Shown here: piece by piece, positions 1 through 6,891 of the stretch | How the letters are laid out: each line of letters begins with the position of its first letter | Position numbering within the stretch: position 1 is the first letter of the stretch | Source of the DNA: Streptomyces maremycinicus | GTDB taxonomy: Bacteria > Actinomycetota > Actinomycetes > Streptomycetales > Streptomycetaceae | Length of the DNA stretch: 64,000 bases | NCBI RefSeq assembly: GCF_001184025.1 | Contig: NZ_BBYG01000014.1 | Coordinates: 372,001 to 436,000 of the forward strand | Direction: 5' to 3' | Position numbers and translations under genes: made by a program | Notes under the pieces: generated by a model | The model's input: only the letters and a program-made list of their open reading frames with translations | Told to the model about the DNA's origin: nothing | Database searches by the model: none

Positions 1-90
1 CGGCCCGTGTCATAGCGCGCCGCCCACCGACCGCCTCCGGCGGGCCCGCGGTGGCGCCAGTCAAGCCGATCAGGACAAGGAGACAACCAC

Positions 91-990
91 GTGCCGGAGC
101 ACGAAACGGCCGCAGAGCAGACCACACCGGCGAGCGACGTCGGAAGGTTCCTGCACCGCCGCCGTGAGCAGATCGCCCAGCGCTGGGCCGACGAACCCCT
201 CTTCCGCACGGTGTTCACCGTCTCGCGGGACGAGGCGGTGGAGGCGGGCCGGGTCCTCGTCGACGCGCTCGCCCAGGTGGCCGAGACCGGCCGCGTGGCC
301 GACACCGACGCGGCCGGGTTCACCGCCGTGCGGGAGCAGCTGACCGGGATGGTCGCCTCCCGCGCCCGCTTCGGGCTCACCTCCGGTCAGGTCTCCACCG
401 AGGTGGACGGCCTGCGCCCGCCGGCCGTGACCCTGCTGGCCGCCGATCTGCCCGAGGCCACGCCGGAGCACCTCAGGGAGTGCACGACCCTGCTGACCGT
501 GCTCATGGGCACCCTGCGGCTGGTGGTCCTGGAGACCTCGCTGAGCGAGGGCCAGGCCCTCATCGACCGCCAGCAGCTGGAGCTGATGGAGGCGACCACG
601 CCCGTCATCCGGCTGTGGGACGGCATCGTCGCCGTACCGCTCATCGGGACGCTCGACAGCGCCCGCAGCCAGGTGGTGATGGAGACCCTGCTGGAGTCGG
701 TCGTCGACCAGCAGGCCCGCTTCGCGATCCTGGACATCACGGGCGTGCCGATGGTCGACTCGCTGGTGGCACAGCACCTGATGAAGACCGTCGCCGCCGT
801 CCGGCTGATGGGCGCGGAGTGTGTCGTCTCCGGCATCCGGCCCGCCATCGCGCAGACCATCGTGCACCTCGGGCTGGACCTGGGCACGGTGGTCACCCGG
901 TCCAGCCTCGCCGACGCCCTGGCCTACGCCCTGAAGCGGCTGGGTGCCGACATCGTGATCGCGGCGCCCGGCGGTGCGGGTCCCCGGTGA
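91..990 (+). CDS. rsbR: RsbR-type stressosome STAS protein
   Basis: 299 aa. The N-terminal half (about residues 15-150) is helical and resembles the RsbR/RsbRD sensor region. The C-terminal half (about 165-280) is a STAS domain with the signature GVPMVDSLVAQHL. By family knowledge RsbR proteins assemble with RsbS into stressosomes and are phosphorylated by RsbT. GTG start chosen because AAGGAG lies at 77-82, 8 nt upstream. The stop overlaps the next start (GTGA), and all five genes of the module are coupled this way, so it is the first gene of an operon. The sensory input cannot be read from the sequence. Confidence 0.9.
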   Translation: MPEHETAAEQTTPASDVGRFLHRRREQIAQRWADEPLFRTVFTVSRDEAVEAGRVLVDALAQVAETGRVADTDAAGFTAVREQLTGMVASRARFGLTSGQVSTEVDGLRPPAVTLLAADLPEATPEHLRECTTLLTVLMGTLRLVVLETSLSEGQALIDRQQLELMEATTPVIRLWDGIVAVPLIGTLDSARSQVVMETLLESVVDQQARFAILDITGVPMVDSLVAQHLMKTVAAVRLMGAECVVSGIRPAIAQTIVHLGLDLGTVVTRSSLADALAYALKRLGADIVIAAPGGAGPR

Positions 991-1391
991 ACCACGACCT
1001 CTCCCTCTCGAGCGCGCACGTGCCGGTGCTCCGGCTCGGCGACGTCCTGCTGATCACCCTCCAGGGCGACCTGCACGACGGTACGGCGGAGCAGCTCCAG
1101 CGGGACATCGCCGAGCAGATCGTCCGCAGTCCGGTGACCGGCGTGGTCATCGACATCTCCGGGGTGGAGATCGTCGACTCCTTCCTGGGGCGGGTCCTCG
1201 CCGAGATCGCGGCGAGCTCACGGCTGCTGGCCGCGCAGACCGTGGTGGCCGGCATGCGCCCCGCGGTGGCGATCACCCTGGTGGAGCTGGGGCTCTCGCT
1301 GCCGGGACTGCGGACCGCGCTCAGCACCGAGGCGGCCCTCGGAATGCTCGCCACGGCGTCACCGGGCGGGCCGCGCCGGGAGCCTCGGTGA
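987..1391 (+). CDS. rsbS: RsbS-type single-domain STAS antagonist
   Basis: 134 aa, a lone STAS domain with the core IDISGVEIVDSFLGRVLAEI, where the DS dipeptide is the usual phospho-acceptor region. RsbS is the stressosome scaffold that holds RsbT until it is phosphorylated. The GTG start is fixed by a 4-bp GTGA overlap with the preceding gene; a longer in-frame extension upstream merely shadows rsbR. Order RsbR-RsbS-RsbT matches the Bacillus sigma-B upstream module. Confidence 0.88.
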   Translation: MNHDLSLSSAHVPVLRLGDVLLITLQGDLHDGTAEQLQRDIAEQIVRSPVTGVVIDISGVEIVDSFLGRVLAEIAASSRLLAAQTVVAGMRPAVAITLVELGLSLPGLRTALSTEAALGMLATASPGGPRREPR

Positions 1392-1834
1392 GCGGGACGG
1401 TCGCGGGCGTCGAGGCCCGCATGCCGATCCGCTCGGACCTGGACCTGGTGTGGGTGCGCCAGCACGTGCGCCGGGCCGCCGCGGCGCTCGGCTTCGGTCT
1501 GGTGGACCAGACCAAGCTGGTCACCGCGGCCAGCGAACTGGCCCGCAACACCCTGGTGTACGGCGGTGGCGGTGAGATGGCGGCGGAACACGTGCGCGAC
1601 GGCCGGGCCCAGGGGCTGCGGCTGACGTTCTCGGACCGGGGGCCGGGCATCGCCGATCCGGAGCGGGCGCTCAGCGACGGCTACACCTCCGGCGGCGGAC
1701 TGGGGCTCGGCCTGGGCGGCGCGCGTCGTCTCGTGCACGACTTCTCCCTCGACAGCACGCCCGGCGTCGGCACCACGGTCACGGTGACCTCCTGGGCGGT
1801 GCGCTCGCCGCGGCAGCGTGAGGAGCCGCGATGA
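1388..1834 (+). CDS. rsbT: RsbT-type serine kinase / switch protein (GHKL ATPase)
   Basis: 148 aa GHKL-fold ATPase. Visible motifs are the N-box SELARNTLVYGGGG, the G1 box SDRGPGIADPERAL and the G2 box SGGGLGLGLGGARRL. RsbT phosphorylates RsbS and RsbR, is released, and in Bacillus then activates a PP2C phosphatase. GTG start in a GTGA overlap with rsbS. The stop overlaps the next start (ATGA), and that next gene carries a phosphatase domain, consistent with direct partner switching. A generic anti-sigma kinase is the alternative, but the neighbours favour RsbT. Confidence 0.87.
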   Translation: MSGTVAGVEARMPIRSDLDLVWVRQHVRRAAAALGFGLVDQTKLVTAASELARNTLVYGGGGEMAAEHVRDGRAQGLRLTFSDRGPGIADPERALSDGYTSGGGLGLGLGGARRLVHDFSLDSTPGVGTTVTVTSWAVRSPRQREEPR

Positions 1835-3021
1835 CACGGGTGTGGGACGTCCCCGTGCAGGACTCGACACGGGTGCGCGACGCGCGGGTGGCCGCGGAGG
1901 AGGCGGCGGCGCTGGCGGGACTCGACCGGTCGCGCAGCGCCGACGCCGCCCTGGTGGCGACCGAGCTGGCGACGAACCTGCTCAAGCACGCGCGCGGTGG
2001 ACAGCTCCTGGTGGAGGCGGTCGCCCCGCCGAGCGGACGGGCGGGGGGCCCGCTGGTCCAGGTCGCCGCGATCGACCACGGGCCGGGCATGTCCGACGTC
2101 CCCGCCGCGCTGGGCGACGGGTTCTCCACGGCGGGCTCGCTGGGAGCCGGCCTGGGCACCTGCCGACGGCTCTCCGACGACTTCGACCTGCACAGCCTCC
2201 CCGGCCGCGGCACGGTCGCACTGGCCCGGATCGGCGGTGCGGCCCGCGTCCGCGGCCGCGGGCGCGCCCGCCGGGAGCCGGCCCCCGCGCAGCCCGGGAC
2301 CGACGCGCCGGAGGACGTTTCCTCCGTCTCTTCGTCCTCCTCCGCCTCTTCGGCCCCCTCGGTGTCTTCGGCCCCCTCGGCCTCCTCCGCCTCCTCCGTG
2401 TCCGCCCCGTTCGCCGCGCGGGCCGGTGGCGTCAACATCCCCTTCCGCGGCTCCGCGTGCTCCGGGGACGCCTGGACCTGCGCCCGCGCGGGCGACCGGC
2501 TCACCCTGATGCTGGCCGACGGGCTGGGCCACGGACCCGAGGCCGCATGTGCCTCGACCGCGGCGGTCCACGAGGTGCGGCGCTCGCCCCACCTGCCGCC
2601 GGGCGAACTGCTGCGCCTGCTCGACGACGCGCTGCGCGACACGAGGGGCGCGGCGGTCGCGGTGGCCCAGCTCGACCTGCGGACCGGGCGGCTGCGGTTC
2701 GCCGGCGTCGGCAACGTGGGGGCGCGGCTGCGCGAGGGCGGCTCCTGGCGCCATCTGCTGTCCCGGCCCGGCATAGTCGGCACGCGCCGGCCCATGACCC
2801 TGCCCGAGACCGAGGCGGTCTGGGCCCCCGACCGTCTGCTCGTCCTGCACAGCGACGGCCTGCCCAGCCGCTGGGCGCCGCCGGCCGACCCCCGCCTGCT
2901 GTCCTGCGACCCCGCCGTCACCGCCGCCGTCACGGTCCGCGACGCCGGCAGCTCCGCCCGCCCGGTGCGTGACGACACCGCCGTGGCCGTCCTGTCCCCC
3001 ACGCCGCCGGATGGCCCATGA
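1831..3021 (+). CDS. Fused GHKL ATPase - PP2C (SpoIIE/RsbX-like) phosphatase
   Basis: 396 aa. Residues about 10-145 form a second RsbT-like ATPase (N-box ATELATNLLKHARGG, then DHGPGMSDVP and GSLGAGLGTCRRL). Residues about 163-195 are a Ser/Ala/Pro linker. Residues about 200-395 are a compact SpoIIE/RsbX phosphatase with metal-binding acidic motifs (SGDAWTC, LADGLGHGPEA, LHSDGL, RDDTAVAVLS). In Bacillus, RsbX dephosphorylates RsbS-P and RsbR-P to reset the stressosome; that role is inferred here. ATGA overlap at both ends. Kinase-like and phosphatase domains in one chain suggest a reversible switch. Confidence 0.85.
   Translation: MTRVWDVPVQDSTRVRDARVAAEEAAALAGLDRSRSADAALVATELATNLLKHARGGQLLVEAVAPPSGRAGGPLVQVAAIDHGPGMSDVPAALGDGFSTAGSLGAGLGTCRRLSDDFDLHSLPGRGTVALARIGGAARVRGRGRARREPAPAQPGTDAPEDVSSVSSSSSASSAPSVSSAPSASSASSVSAPFAARAGGVNIPFRGSACSGDAWTCARAGDRLTLMLADGLGHGPEAACASTAAVHEVRRSPHLPPGELLRLLDDALRDTRGAAVAVAQLDLRTGRLRFAGVGNVGARLREGGSWRHLLSRPGIVGTRRPMTLPETEAVWAPDRLLVLHSDGLPSRWAPPADPRLLSCDPAVTAAVTVRDAGSSARPVRDDTAVAVLSPTPPDGP
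2320..2406 (+). repeat. Serine-rich trinucleotide tract in linker
   Basis: The linker between ATPase and phosphatase is written almost entirely in TCC, TCT, TCG, GCC and CCC codons, giving Ser/Ala/Pro. Motifs such as TCTTCGGCCCCCTCG recur nearly exactly. The length is likely variable between strains through replication slippage; any change of three bases stays in frame. Confidence 0.7.
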
Positions 3022-4751
3022 ACCAGACCTTGCCGATCAGCACCGTCAGCGACGCGGCCCGCGCGCGGATCACCACCGCGCGGGTGGCCGCCGCCTACGG
3101 GGTGCCGCCGCTGGAACGCACCCGGCTGGCCGTCGCCCTCAGCGCGCGGCTGCGCAGGTGTCTGACCAAGGGCGGCACCTGGCGGTTCGTCCTCACGGTG
3201 GCCGGGGACTCGCTGCGGGTCGAGGTCTCTCCCCACTCCGTCGACGGCGAGCGGCCGTGGTCCGTCACGGCGCCCTGCCCGGAGCCGACCGCGGGCCCCG
3301 GCTGCGACGCCGTGGCCGGTGACCCGGCCGCCCTGTCGGAGGCCCTGCTCGGCGCCGACGAGGACACCGCCGTGGTGCTGGAGCGGCTGGCCGAGCAGGA
3401 GGAGCTCGTCACCTTCCACCGGGAGGAACTGCACCAGACCAACCAGGGCGTGCTGGCCCTGCACGCCGAACTCGACGCCGCCGGACGGGCACAGCGCGAG
3501 GCCTTCGCGGCGGAGCGCGCCGCGCGCCGGGAGGCGGAGACAGCCCGGCGCAGGCTGACGTTCCTCGCCGACGCCAGCGCCACCCTGACGGCCTCCCTCA
3601 ACCACGAGGAGATCGCCCGTCTGCTGCCCGAGCTGCTGGTGCCCGAGTACGCCCGCACGGCCGACGTCTGGCTCTTCGACGCCGAGGGCGAGCGGACGGC
3701 GTCCGTGCCGCGTCCGGCGGCCGCCGTGATCGCCGCCCGCACCGGCCGGCCGCAGTACGCGTCCGCGCAGCCCGGCGGTCTGCCCGGCGTGGACGACCAG
3801 CCGCCGTCGGCGCTGCATCCCGGCCGGTCGCTGCTCTGTGTGCCGCTGCCGACCCGCAGCGGGCCCCTGGGCGTCGTGACACTGACCGCGCCCGGCGAGC
3901 GCTGGAACCCGGACGACGCCGTCATGCTCGTGGAGCTCACCCGGCGGGCCGGCGGCGCGCTCGACAACGCCCGCCGCTTCGAGCACAACCGGGACATCGC
4001 CGAGACCCTCCAGCGGGCCCTGCTGACCGATCTGCCGACCACCGCGGGCCTGCGGCTGGCGGCCCGGTACCTGCCGGCGACGTACGGGCTGAACATCGGC
4101 GGCGACTGGTACGACGCGTTCCGGCAGCCCGACGGCAGCCTGATCACCGTCATCGGCGACGTGACGGGGCACGGGCTGCACGCGGCGGTGATGATGAGCC
4201 AGCTGCGCACCGCGCTGCGCGCCTACGCCGTGGACGGCGGCAGCCCGGGCGAGCTGCTGACCCGGCTGCACACGTTCCTGCACCATCTCCAGCCCGACCT
4301 GTACGCGACCGCCGTGATCGCCCGCTTCCAGCCCGGCGAGCCGGTGCTGACGTGGGCGGCGGCGGGCCATCCGCCGCCCGTGCTGCGCGGCCCGGACGGG
4401 CGGGTGCGCGCCCTGGACGCCAAGCCGGGGGCGATGCTCGGCATCCCGCTGCACCAGGAGATCGCCGACCACACCGTGCCGCTGGAGCCGGGGTCCACGC
4501 TGGCGCTGTACACCGACGGGCTGGTCGAGCGGCGGGCCCAGGGCATAGACCCGGGCATCGAGCGGCTGTCGGCGGCGCTCGGCGCGTTCGCCACCGAGGA
4601 GCTGGACACGGACCTGGACGGCTCTGCGGAGCGCATCCTGGAGCCGATGCTGAGCGACTCCGAGCGGGACGACGACGTCTGCCTGCTGCTGTGCCACATA
4701 GGCAGCGAGGCCGGCGTGACCGTCGGCGGCGGCTCCCGGGGCGGGGCCTGA
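3018..4751 (+). CDS. GAF-SpoIIE (RsbU-like) PP2C phosphatase
   Basis: 577 aa. Residues 1-100 look like a degenerate GHKL ATPase. Residues about 110-175 are a glutamate/arginine-rich coiled coil. Residues about 180-320 are a GAF sensory domain, and about 340-565 a SpoIIE PP2C domain with GGDWYDAF, GDVTGHGLHAAVMM, ALYTDGLVE and a terminal DDDVCLLL motif. RsbU-type enzymes dephosphorylate an anti-anti-sigma factor and so free a sigma factor. As last gene of the five-gene module it is the probable output phosphatase. It ends 7 bp from the convergent MarR gene. GAF ligand unknown. Confidence 0.88.
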   Translation: MNQTLPISTVSDAARARITTARVAAAYGVPPLERTRLAVALSARLRRCLTKGGTWRFVLTVAGDSLRVEVSPHSVDGERPWSVTAPCPEPTAGPGCDAVAGDPAALSEALLGADEDTAVVLERLAEQEELVTFHREELHQTNQGVLALHAELDAAGRAQREAFAAERAARREAETARRRLTFLADASATLTASLNHEEIARLLPELLVPEYARTADVWLFDAEGERTASVPRPAAAVIAARTGRPQYASAQPGGLPGVDDQPPSALHPGRSLLCVPLPTRSGPLGVVTLTAPGERWNPDDAVMLVELTRRAGGALDNARRFEHNRDIAETLQRALLTDLPTTAGLRLAARYLPATYGLNIGGDWYDAFRQPDGSLITVIGDVTGHGLHAAVMMSQLRTALRAYAVDGGSPGELLTRLHTFLHHLQPDLYATAVIARFQPGEPVLTWAAAGHPPPVLRGPDGRVRALDAKPGAMLGIPLHQEIADHTVPLEPGSTLALYTDGLVERRAQGIDPGIERLSAALGAFATEELDTDLDGSAERILEPMLSDSERDDDVCLLLCHIGSEAGVTVGGGSRGGA

Positions 4752-4758
4752 GTCCCGT

Positions 4759-5256
4759 TCAGCCGTCCGCCGGCTCCCCGGAGCCCCGACCCGTCGTGTG
4801 CGCCCGGTGGAATCCCGCGAGCCCGTGTTCCAGCGCGGTGCGCTGGGCAGGGGTCATCGCCTCGAAGACCGAGGCGAGACGCCGCACACGGCGCTCGGCG
4901 ACATCCGTGAGGAGGCGCTCTCCGTAGACGGTCACCACGAGCTGCACCTCGCGCCGGTCGCTGGGCTGCAATCTCCGTTCCAGCAGTCCGGCGGCCTCGA
5001 GCCGGTCGCACAGGCGGCTCGCGGTGGGCAGACCGACGCCCAGGTGCTCGGCCAGGGCCGTCAGATTGAGTTCGGGACGGTTCCGTACCGTGCGCAGGGC
5101 CAGCAACTGCCGGGCGGGCAGCCGGGGTCTGGCCTCCTCGGCTGCCAGGAGCCAGCAGGCCACCAGGCTCTCCACCGACTCGGCGAGTTGCCCGGCCTGT
5201 GTCCGACGACTCTCCCACCGGCCGTCGTCGGCGCTGTCCGCGCACCACACCGCCAC
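4759..5256 (-). CDS. MarR-family transcriptional regulator
   Basis: 165 aa winged-helix protein. The recognition region reads LTALAEHLGVGLPTASRLCDRLE followed by the wing PSDRREVQLVVT, standard for MarR. Such dimers bind palindromes near their own promoter and often respond to phenolic or oxidant ligands. It is divergent from the NADH dehydrogenase gene with about 240 bp between them, so that gene is the likely target. The start is ambiguous: a GGAGG motif sits 3 nt from the GTG at 5256 and 9 nt from an in-frame GTG at 5250. Confidence 0.85.
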   Translation of the reverse strand: MAVWCADSADDGRWESRRTQAGQLAESVESLVACWLLAAEEARPRLPARQLLALRTVRNRPELNLTALAEHLGVGLPTASRLCDRLEAAGLLERRLQPSDRREVQLVVTVYGERLLTDVAERRVRRLASVFEAMTPAQRTALEHGLAGFHRAHTTGRGSGEPADG

Positions 5257-5281
5257 TATCCTCCGGCCTCGGCGATTGTCA

Positions 5282-5340
5282 TGTACGTCGGCCTACCCGA
5301 AGGCAACGGGCGTACACAGGCCCTTCGGGGGGTACGTCGG
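5282..5340. promoter_or_regulatory. Repeat-rich operator candidate in MarR / NDH-2 divergent region
   Basis: Three overlapping symmetries are visible: TGTACG (5282-5287) against CGTACA (5311-5316); CCCGAAGG (5296-5303) against CCTTCGGG (5322-5329); and direct copies of GTACGTCGG at 5283-5291 and 5332-5340. The position between divergent genes fits a MarR binding region. This is inference from symmetry only. Confidence 0.4.
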
Positions 5341-5494
5341 TGACCTCAGGAGAAACGTTCGTCTGCATGCCTCGCCCGGCTGGCGGAACCCGTCGGGGCG
5401 GGGTGGGATCGATCGAGGTGCGATACGCCCGCGGGCGGGGCACGCGCATGACGTCGGGGCAGACCGCCTGGAGCCGCAGAAAGGGATGGACATC

Positions 5495-6862
5495 GTGACA
5501 CGACCCAGGATCCTGGTGGTGGGCGCGGGCTTCGCGGGAGTGGGGTGCGTTCGACGTCTGGAACGCGCGCTCTCCGACGCGGAGGCCGACGTCACTCTGG
5601 TGACGCCGTTCGCCTACCAGCTCTATCTGCCGCTGCTGCCACAGGTCGCCTCAGGGGTGCTGACGCCCCAGTCGATCGCCGTTTCGCTGCGACGCAGCAA
5701 GAAGTACCGCACCCGGATCATTCCGGGCGGTGCCATCGGCGTGGACCTCAAGTCGAAGGTCTGCGTCATCCGGACCATCACCGACGAGATCGTCAACGAG
5801 CCCTACGACTACATCGTGCTCGCCCCGGGCAGCGTGACCCGCACCTTCGACATCCCGGGGCTGACCGAGCACGCCTTCGGGATGAAGACCCTCGCCGAGG
5901 CCGCGTACATCCGCGACCACGTCATCAGCCAGCTCGACCTCGCCGACGCCAGCAACGACCCCGCCGAGCGGAGGTCGCGGCTTCAGTTCGTGGTCGTCGG
6001 CGGCGGCTACGCCGGCACCGAGACCGCGGCCTGCCTCCAGCTCCTGACCCACAACGCGGTCAAGCGCTATCCGAACCTGGACCCGAGCCTGATCAAGTGG
6101 CATCTGATCGACATCGCGCCGAAGCTGATGCCGGAACTCGGCGACAAGCTGGGCCGCAGTGCGCAGGACGTGCTGCGCAAGCGGGGCATCGACATCTCGC
6201 TGGGCGTGTCCATCGCCAAGGCGGGCCCGGAGGAGGTCACCTTCACCGACGGGCGGGTGATCCCGACCCGGACCCTGATCTGGACGGCGGGAGTGGTCGC
6301 GAGCCCGCTGATCGCGACCCTCGGCGCGGAGACGGTCCGCGGGCGGCTCGCCGTCACGGCGGAGATGAACCTGCCCGGCAACGACGGGGTGTTCGCGCTC
6401 GGGGACGCCGCCGCGGTGCCCGACGAGGCCAAGGGCGAGGAGGGGGCGGTCTGCCCGCCGACCGCGCAGCACGCGATGCGGCAGGGCAAGGTCGTCGCCG
6501 ACAACGTGATCGCAGCGCTGCGGGGCCGGGAGATGCGGCCGTACGTGCACAAGGACCTCGGTCTGGTCGTCGACCTCGGCGGCACCGACGCCGTCTCCAA
6601 GCCGCTCGGCATCGAGCTGCGGGGGCTGCCCGCCCAGGCGGTGGCCCGCGGCTACCACTGGTCGGCGCTGCGCACGGGCGTCGCCAAGGCTCGGGTCCTG
6701 ACGAACTGGACGCTCAACGCGCTGGCGGGCGACGATTTCGTGCGCACCGGCTTCCAGGCGCGCCGGGCGGCGAGGCTGAAGGACTTCGAGTACACGGACA
6801 GCTATCTGACGCCCGAGCAGGTGCGGGCGCAGATCGAGGGGACCGGGTCGGAGAGCGCCTGA
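5495..6862 (+). CDS. ndh: Type II NADH dehydrogenase-like FAD oxidoreductase
   Basis: 455 aa. An N-terminal FAD-binding GAGFAG motif (RILVVGAGFAGVGCVRRL) is followed by a second dinucleotide fold VVVGGGYAGTETAA at mid-protein. The FAD-closing segment GVFALGDAAAV and the quinone-site-like PPTAQHAMRQGK are also visible. These are features of single-subunit NDH-2, which passes electrons from NADH to menaquinone without proton pumping. GTG at 5495 preferred because AAGGG lies 9 nt upstream; an in-frame ATG at 5486 would put that motif adjacent to the start. A related NAD(P)H-quinone or sulfide-quinone reductase is the alternative. The next gene follows within 30 bp. Confidence 0.82.
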   Translation: MTRPRILVVGAGFAGVGCVRRLERALSDAEADVTLVTPFAYQLYLPLLPQVASGVLTPQSIAVSLRRSKKYRTRIIPGGAIGVDLKSKVCVIRTITDEIVNEPYDYIVLAPGSVTRTFDIPGLTEHAFGMKTLAEAAYIRDHVISQLDLADASNDPAERRSRLQFVVVGGGYAGTETAACLQLLTHNAVKRYPNLDPSLIKWHLIDIAPKLMPELGDKLGRSAQDVLRKRGIDISLGVSIAKAGPEEVTFTDGRVIPTRTLIWTAGVVASPLIATLGAETVRGRLAVTAEMNLPGNDGVFALGDAAAVPDEAKGEEGAVCPPTAQHAMRQGKVVADNVIAALRGREMRPYVHKDLGLVVDLGGTDAVSKPLGIELRGLPAQAVARGYHWSALRTGVAKARVLTNWTLNALAGDDFVRTGFQARRAARLKDFEYTDSYLTPEQVRAQIEGTGSESA

Positions 6863-6891
6863 GTCCCGGACGTGGAAGAGAGTACGGCGGC

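Noticed and set aside
1..15. Short in-frame end CGG CCC GTG TCA TAG that might be the tail of an upstream gene
   Set aside because: Only four codons are visible; not enough to claim a gene.
1779..4697. A 972-codon open frame on the minus strand opposite the stressosome genes
   Set aside because: It mirrors the real genes; codon bias, Arg/Gly/Gln-rich composition and lack of domains mark it as a high-GC shadow. Similar long minus-strand frames occur at 6802-9069 and 37749-41114.
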